The notes below the pieces were generated by a model, which was not told the DNA's origin, made no database searches, and worked only from the letters and a program-made list of their open reading frames with translations. From Actinomycetota bacterium (lineage in GTDB: Bacteria > Actinomycetota > Coriobacteriia > Anaerosomatales > Anaerosomataceae), in NCBI GenBank assembly GCA_009668945.1, contig SBEH01000008.1:1-64000 (forward strand): a stretch of DNA of 64,000 nucleotides, in the 5' to 3' direction. The position numbers and the translations under genes were made by a program. This document shows, one piece after another, positions 62,197-64,000 of the stretch. Numbering within the stretch: position 1 is the first letter of the stretch; each line of letters opens with the position of its first letter.

Positions 62197-64000
62197 CTAC
62201 ACCTCCACCCTCATGGCGCGCACCAGCCAGATCGAGCCGACCATCAGAAGCGTCAGCCCCAGGCCGAGGATCATCCAACCCATCGGCTCGGTGAACAGTG
62301 GCAGCATGTACGTCGGGTTCACGAACGTAAGCACGATACCCTCCACGAACGGCAGAGCCAGAAGGATGATGGCCGACATGCGCCCTTCGGCCGTAAGCGC
62401 ACTCACGTGACGCCGGAGCGCCGCCCGCTCGCGGATGGTGGTGGCGACCACGTCCAGCACCTCGGCGAGGTTGCCGCCGACCTCCCGCTGGATCGCGATC
62501 GCCGATACCGCCCAGCCGAAGTCCTCGCTGCCCACCCGTTCGGCCATCGACCGAAGTGCATCCTCGACGGGGAGTCCAAGCCGCGCTTCGGTCTGAACGC
62601 GTTGGAACTCATCCGAGGCCGGCGGGAGCGTCTCCTGCACAACCATGTCCACCGACTGGAGCAGCCCCCAGCCTGCACGGAGTGAGCCCGCGATGAGGTT
62701 CAGGATCTGCGGCAGCTGCTCCTCGAAGGCCGTCATGCGAGAGCGGGCCTTCAGGTCGAGGTAGAGAATCGGGGCAAGGGTGGCGAGCACCACGACGAAG
62801 GCGGAGACCACCAGGTTGCCGCTCACGACCTCGGCCGCAACGCCCGCGACGACGACCAGGGTGATGTGCGCGGTCATGTACTCGGCAGGACGCAGCGGAA
62901 GACCCGCGCGTTCGAGCCGCTGACGCACAAGGCCGGTGATGCCACGCCTACCGGCGACGTAGCCGACCACTCCTACCATCCGCTGGCGTAAGGTGTCGCC
63001 AGTCGCCTCGGCGGCCGACGGCAAACCGGCGGCAGTGCCGCGAAGCTGCTCGTAGAAGCGCATCTGGTCGAGCGTGGTCCGTGGCCGGACGAGGACAAGG
63101 ATCAGCCCGAGGGCCAGCAGCCCCACCGAGAAGCCCACGAGCGCCACCGCCCCGACCAAAGACAGAACGTCCGCCGGCCCGACCTTCAGGACCTCGCCGG
63201 TGCCGGTCTCCCTCACCTCGAAGCGCGGGTTCGCCACGAACGTGGATGCCAGTGCCGAGTTCGCGCCGGACACCGCGGTCACCTCGATCTCGAGGTCCTT
63301 CGTCTGCGGCTCCGCGCTGCGGTAGACGATCACGTAGCTCGTCTGGATCTCCTCGGCGATGTTGCGGTAGAGGTCCGGGAGCGCCGCGACATCCTCGATC
63401 GCGACCTGCCTGCCGCCGGTCTGCGCGGCGATCGTCTGCAAGACGGTGGGATCCGCCTCGTACGACGGCAGTGAGATGGAGTACACAGGGACGCCCGCGC
63501 CGGTGACCTGGCGCACGGCTTCGTCGAGCGTCGTGCGGCTCATCGTGTCGCCGCCGTCCGAGAGGAACACGATCCCCTTGAGATTCGCGCCCGGCTCAGC
63601 GGCCATGCCCGCCGCGACCACGAGCGAGTCGTACGCTGCGGTCTCCCCGCCCGCCTCCAGTCCGTCTATCGCCGCGTTGAGAGCCGCGTCGTCAGCGGTA
63701 AAAGCGGAGGCGACACGCGCGCTGGACGAGAAGGCAACGATCGCGACCCGGTTCGGCGCCTGCATCGCCGCCACAAACGCCCGGGCGGCGCTCTTCGCCG
63801 CGTCGAGCGAGGCGCCCTTCATGCTGCCGCTCGTGTCGATCGCCAAGACGACGTCCACGGGCTTCTCGGGTGCGGTCAGGTGGTCCTCGGCGAGCACGTC
63901 GACCTTCTCGCCGTTCTCGGTGACCGAGAAGGCGGCCTGTGCCCCGTCCGCTGCGAACTCGGCCGGGACAGTGAGCGAGATCCGGACGTCCGGGAAGTCC
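62197..64000 (-). CDS. von Willebrand A domain fused to TadB-type secretion protein, N-terminus cut by window edge
   Basis: The frame is open to the right edge, with at least 600 codons. The visible N-terminal part is a VWA domain with an intact MIDAS: DVVLAIDTSGSMKG, later FLSDGGDTMSR. A beta-rich stretch of about 70 residues, a membrane helix pair and a TadB/GspF domain follow (QLPQILNLIAGSLRAGWGLLQSV, GGNLAEVLDVVATTIRERAAL, two final helices). TadB is normally about 300 residues without VWA. The fusion would put an extracytoplasmic metal-dependent adhesion domain on the pilus machinery. The 5' end lies outside the window. Confidence 0.88.
   Translation of the reverse strand, partial: DFPDVRISLTVPAEFAADGAQAAFSVTENGEKVDVLAEDHLTAPEKPVDVVLAIDTSGSMKGASLDAAKSAARAFVAAMQAPNRVAIVAFSSSARVASAFTADDAALNAAIDGLEAGGETAAYDSLVVAAGMAAEPGANLKGIVFLSDGGDTMSRTTLDEAVRQVTGAGVPVYSISLPSYEADPTVLQTIAAQTGGRQVAIEDVAALPDLYRNIAEEIQTSYVIVYRSAEPQTKDLEIEVTAVSGANSALASTFVANPRFEVRETGTGEVLKVGPADVLSLVGAVALVGFSVGLLALGLILVLVRPRTTLDQMRFYEQLRGTAAGLPSAAEATGDTLRQRMVGVVGYVAGRRGITGLVRQRLERAGLPLRPAEYMTAHITLVVVAGVAAEVVSGNLVVSAFVVVLATLAPILYLDLKARSRMTAFEEQLPQILNLIAGSLRAGWGLLQSVDMVVQETLPPASDEFQRVQTEARLGLPVEDALRSMAERVGSEDFGWAVSAIAIQREVGGNLAEVLDVVATTIRERAALRRHVSALTAEGRMSAIILLALPFVEGIVLTFVNPTYMLPLFTEPMGWMILGLGLTLLMVGSIWLVRAMRVEV

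Overview
The window is high-GC DNA that reads like an anaerobic actinobacterium. I would guess an uncultured Coriobacteriia-type lineage (inference: no rRNA or taxonomic marker is present). Supporting features are the CcmABCDEF cytochrome c maturation set, the siroheme (Ahb) branch of heme synthesis, a selenocysteine formate dehydrogenase, many multiheme c-type cytochromes, a Tad-type secretion locus, and frequent GTG/TTG starts with overlapping stop/start codons. Almost everything is on the minus strand. Only a two-component pair and a CreD-like gene (19199-22709) run on the plus strand.

Layout. 1-2113: a secreted CAP-domain protein cut by the left edge, then galU. 2187-10768: heme genes hemA-hemC-hemD-tRNA-Ala-small ORF-hemB-ahbD-ahbAB-hemL, giving a route from glutamyl-tRNA to uroporphyrinogen III plus two enzymes of the siroheme-dependent branch. 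11000-18130: a short-chain reductase, a HemX/CcsA-like protein and ccmD-C-B-A-F-E, which export heme and attach it to apocytochromes. 18329-26676: coaX, response regulator and sensor kinase, CreD-like protein, and a YhaN/YhaO-like ATPase and nuclease pair.

26763-50163 is the most interesting part, about 23 kb and all minus strand. An upstream cluster encodes a membrane b-type cytochrome, cytochromes with about 7, 12 and 20 haem sites, a TPR protein and an NHL-propeller protein with a cytoplasmic PIN-like tail. Then come a promoter with an embedded palindrome, a leader matching the molybdenum-cofactor (MoCo) riboswitch, and a TAT-exported selenocysteine formate dehydrogenase-like catalytic subunit that carries an extra propeller-like insertion. 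Downstream are its four-cluster ferredoxin subunit, a 6-haem cytochrome, an unknown polytopic membrane protein, a lipoprotein, an NHL protein, a Ycf48-like/Ig/DUF5648 surface protein and a 14-haem cytochrome split by an FG-GAP propeller. In all there are 56 CXXCH motifs plus a few wider variants. I read this as an electron conduit from formate (or another substrate) across a Gram-positive envelope, with the heme and ccm genes to the left supplying it.

50369-64000: FKBP peptidyl-prolyl isomerase, bioY with a BirA operator, birA, a DedA protein, a small membrane protein, nadC-nadB-nadA-panC-panB in tightly overlapping order, folK-folP-folE, then a TadC-like protein and a von Willebrand A-TadB fusion that runs off the right edge.
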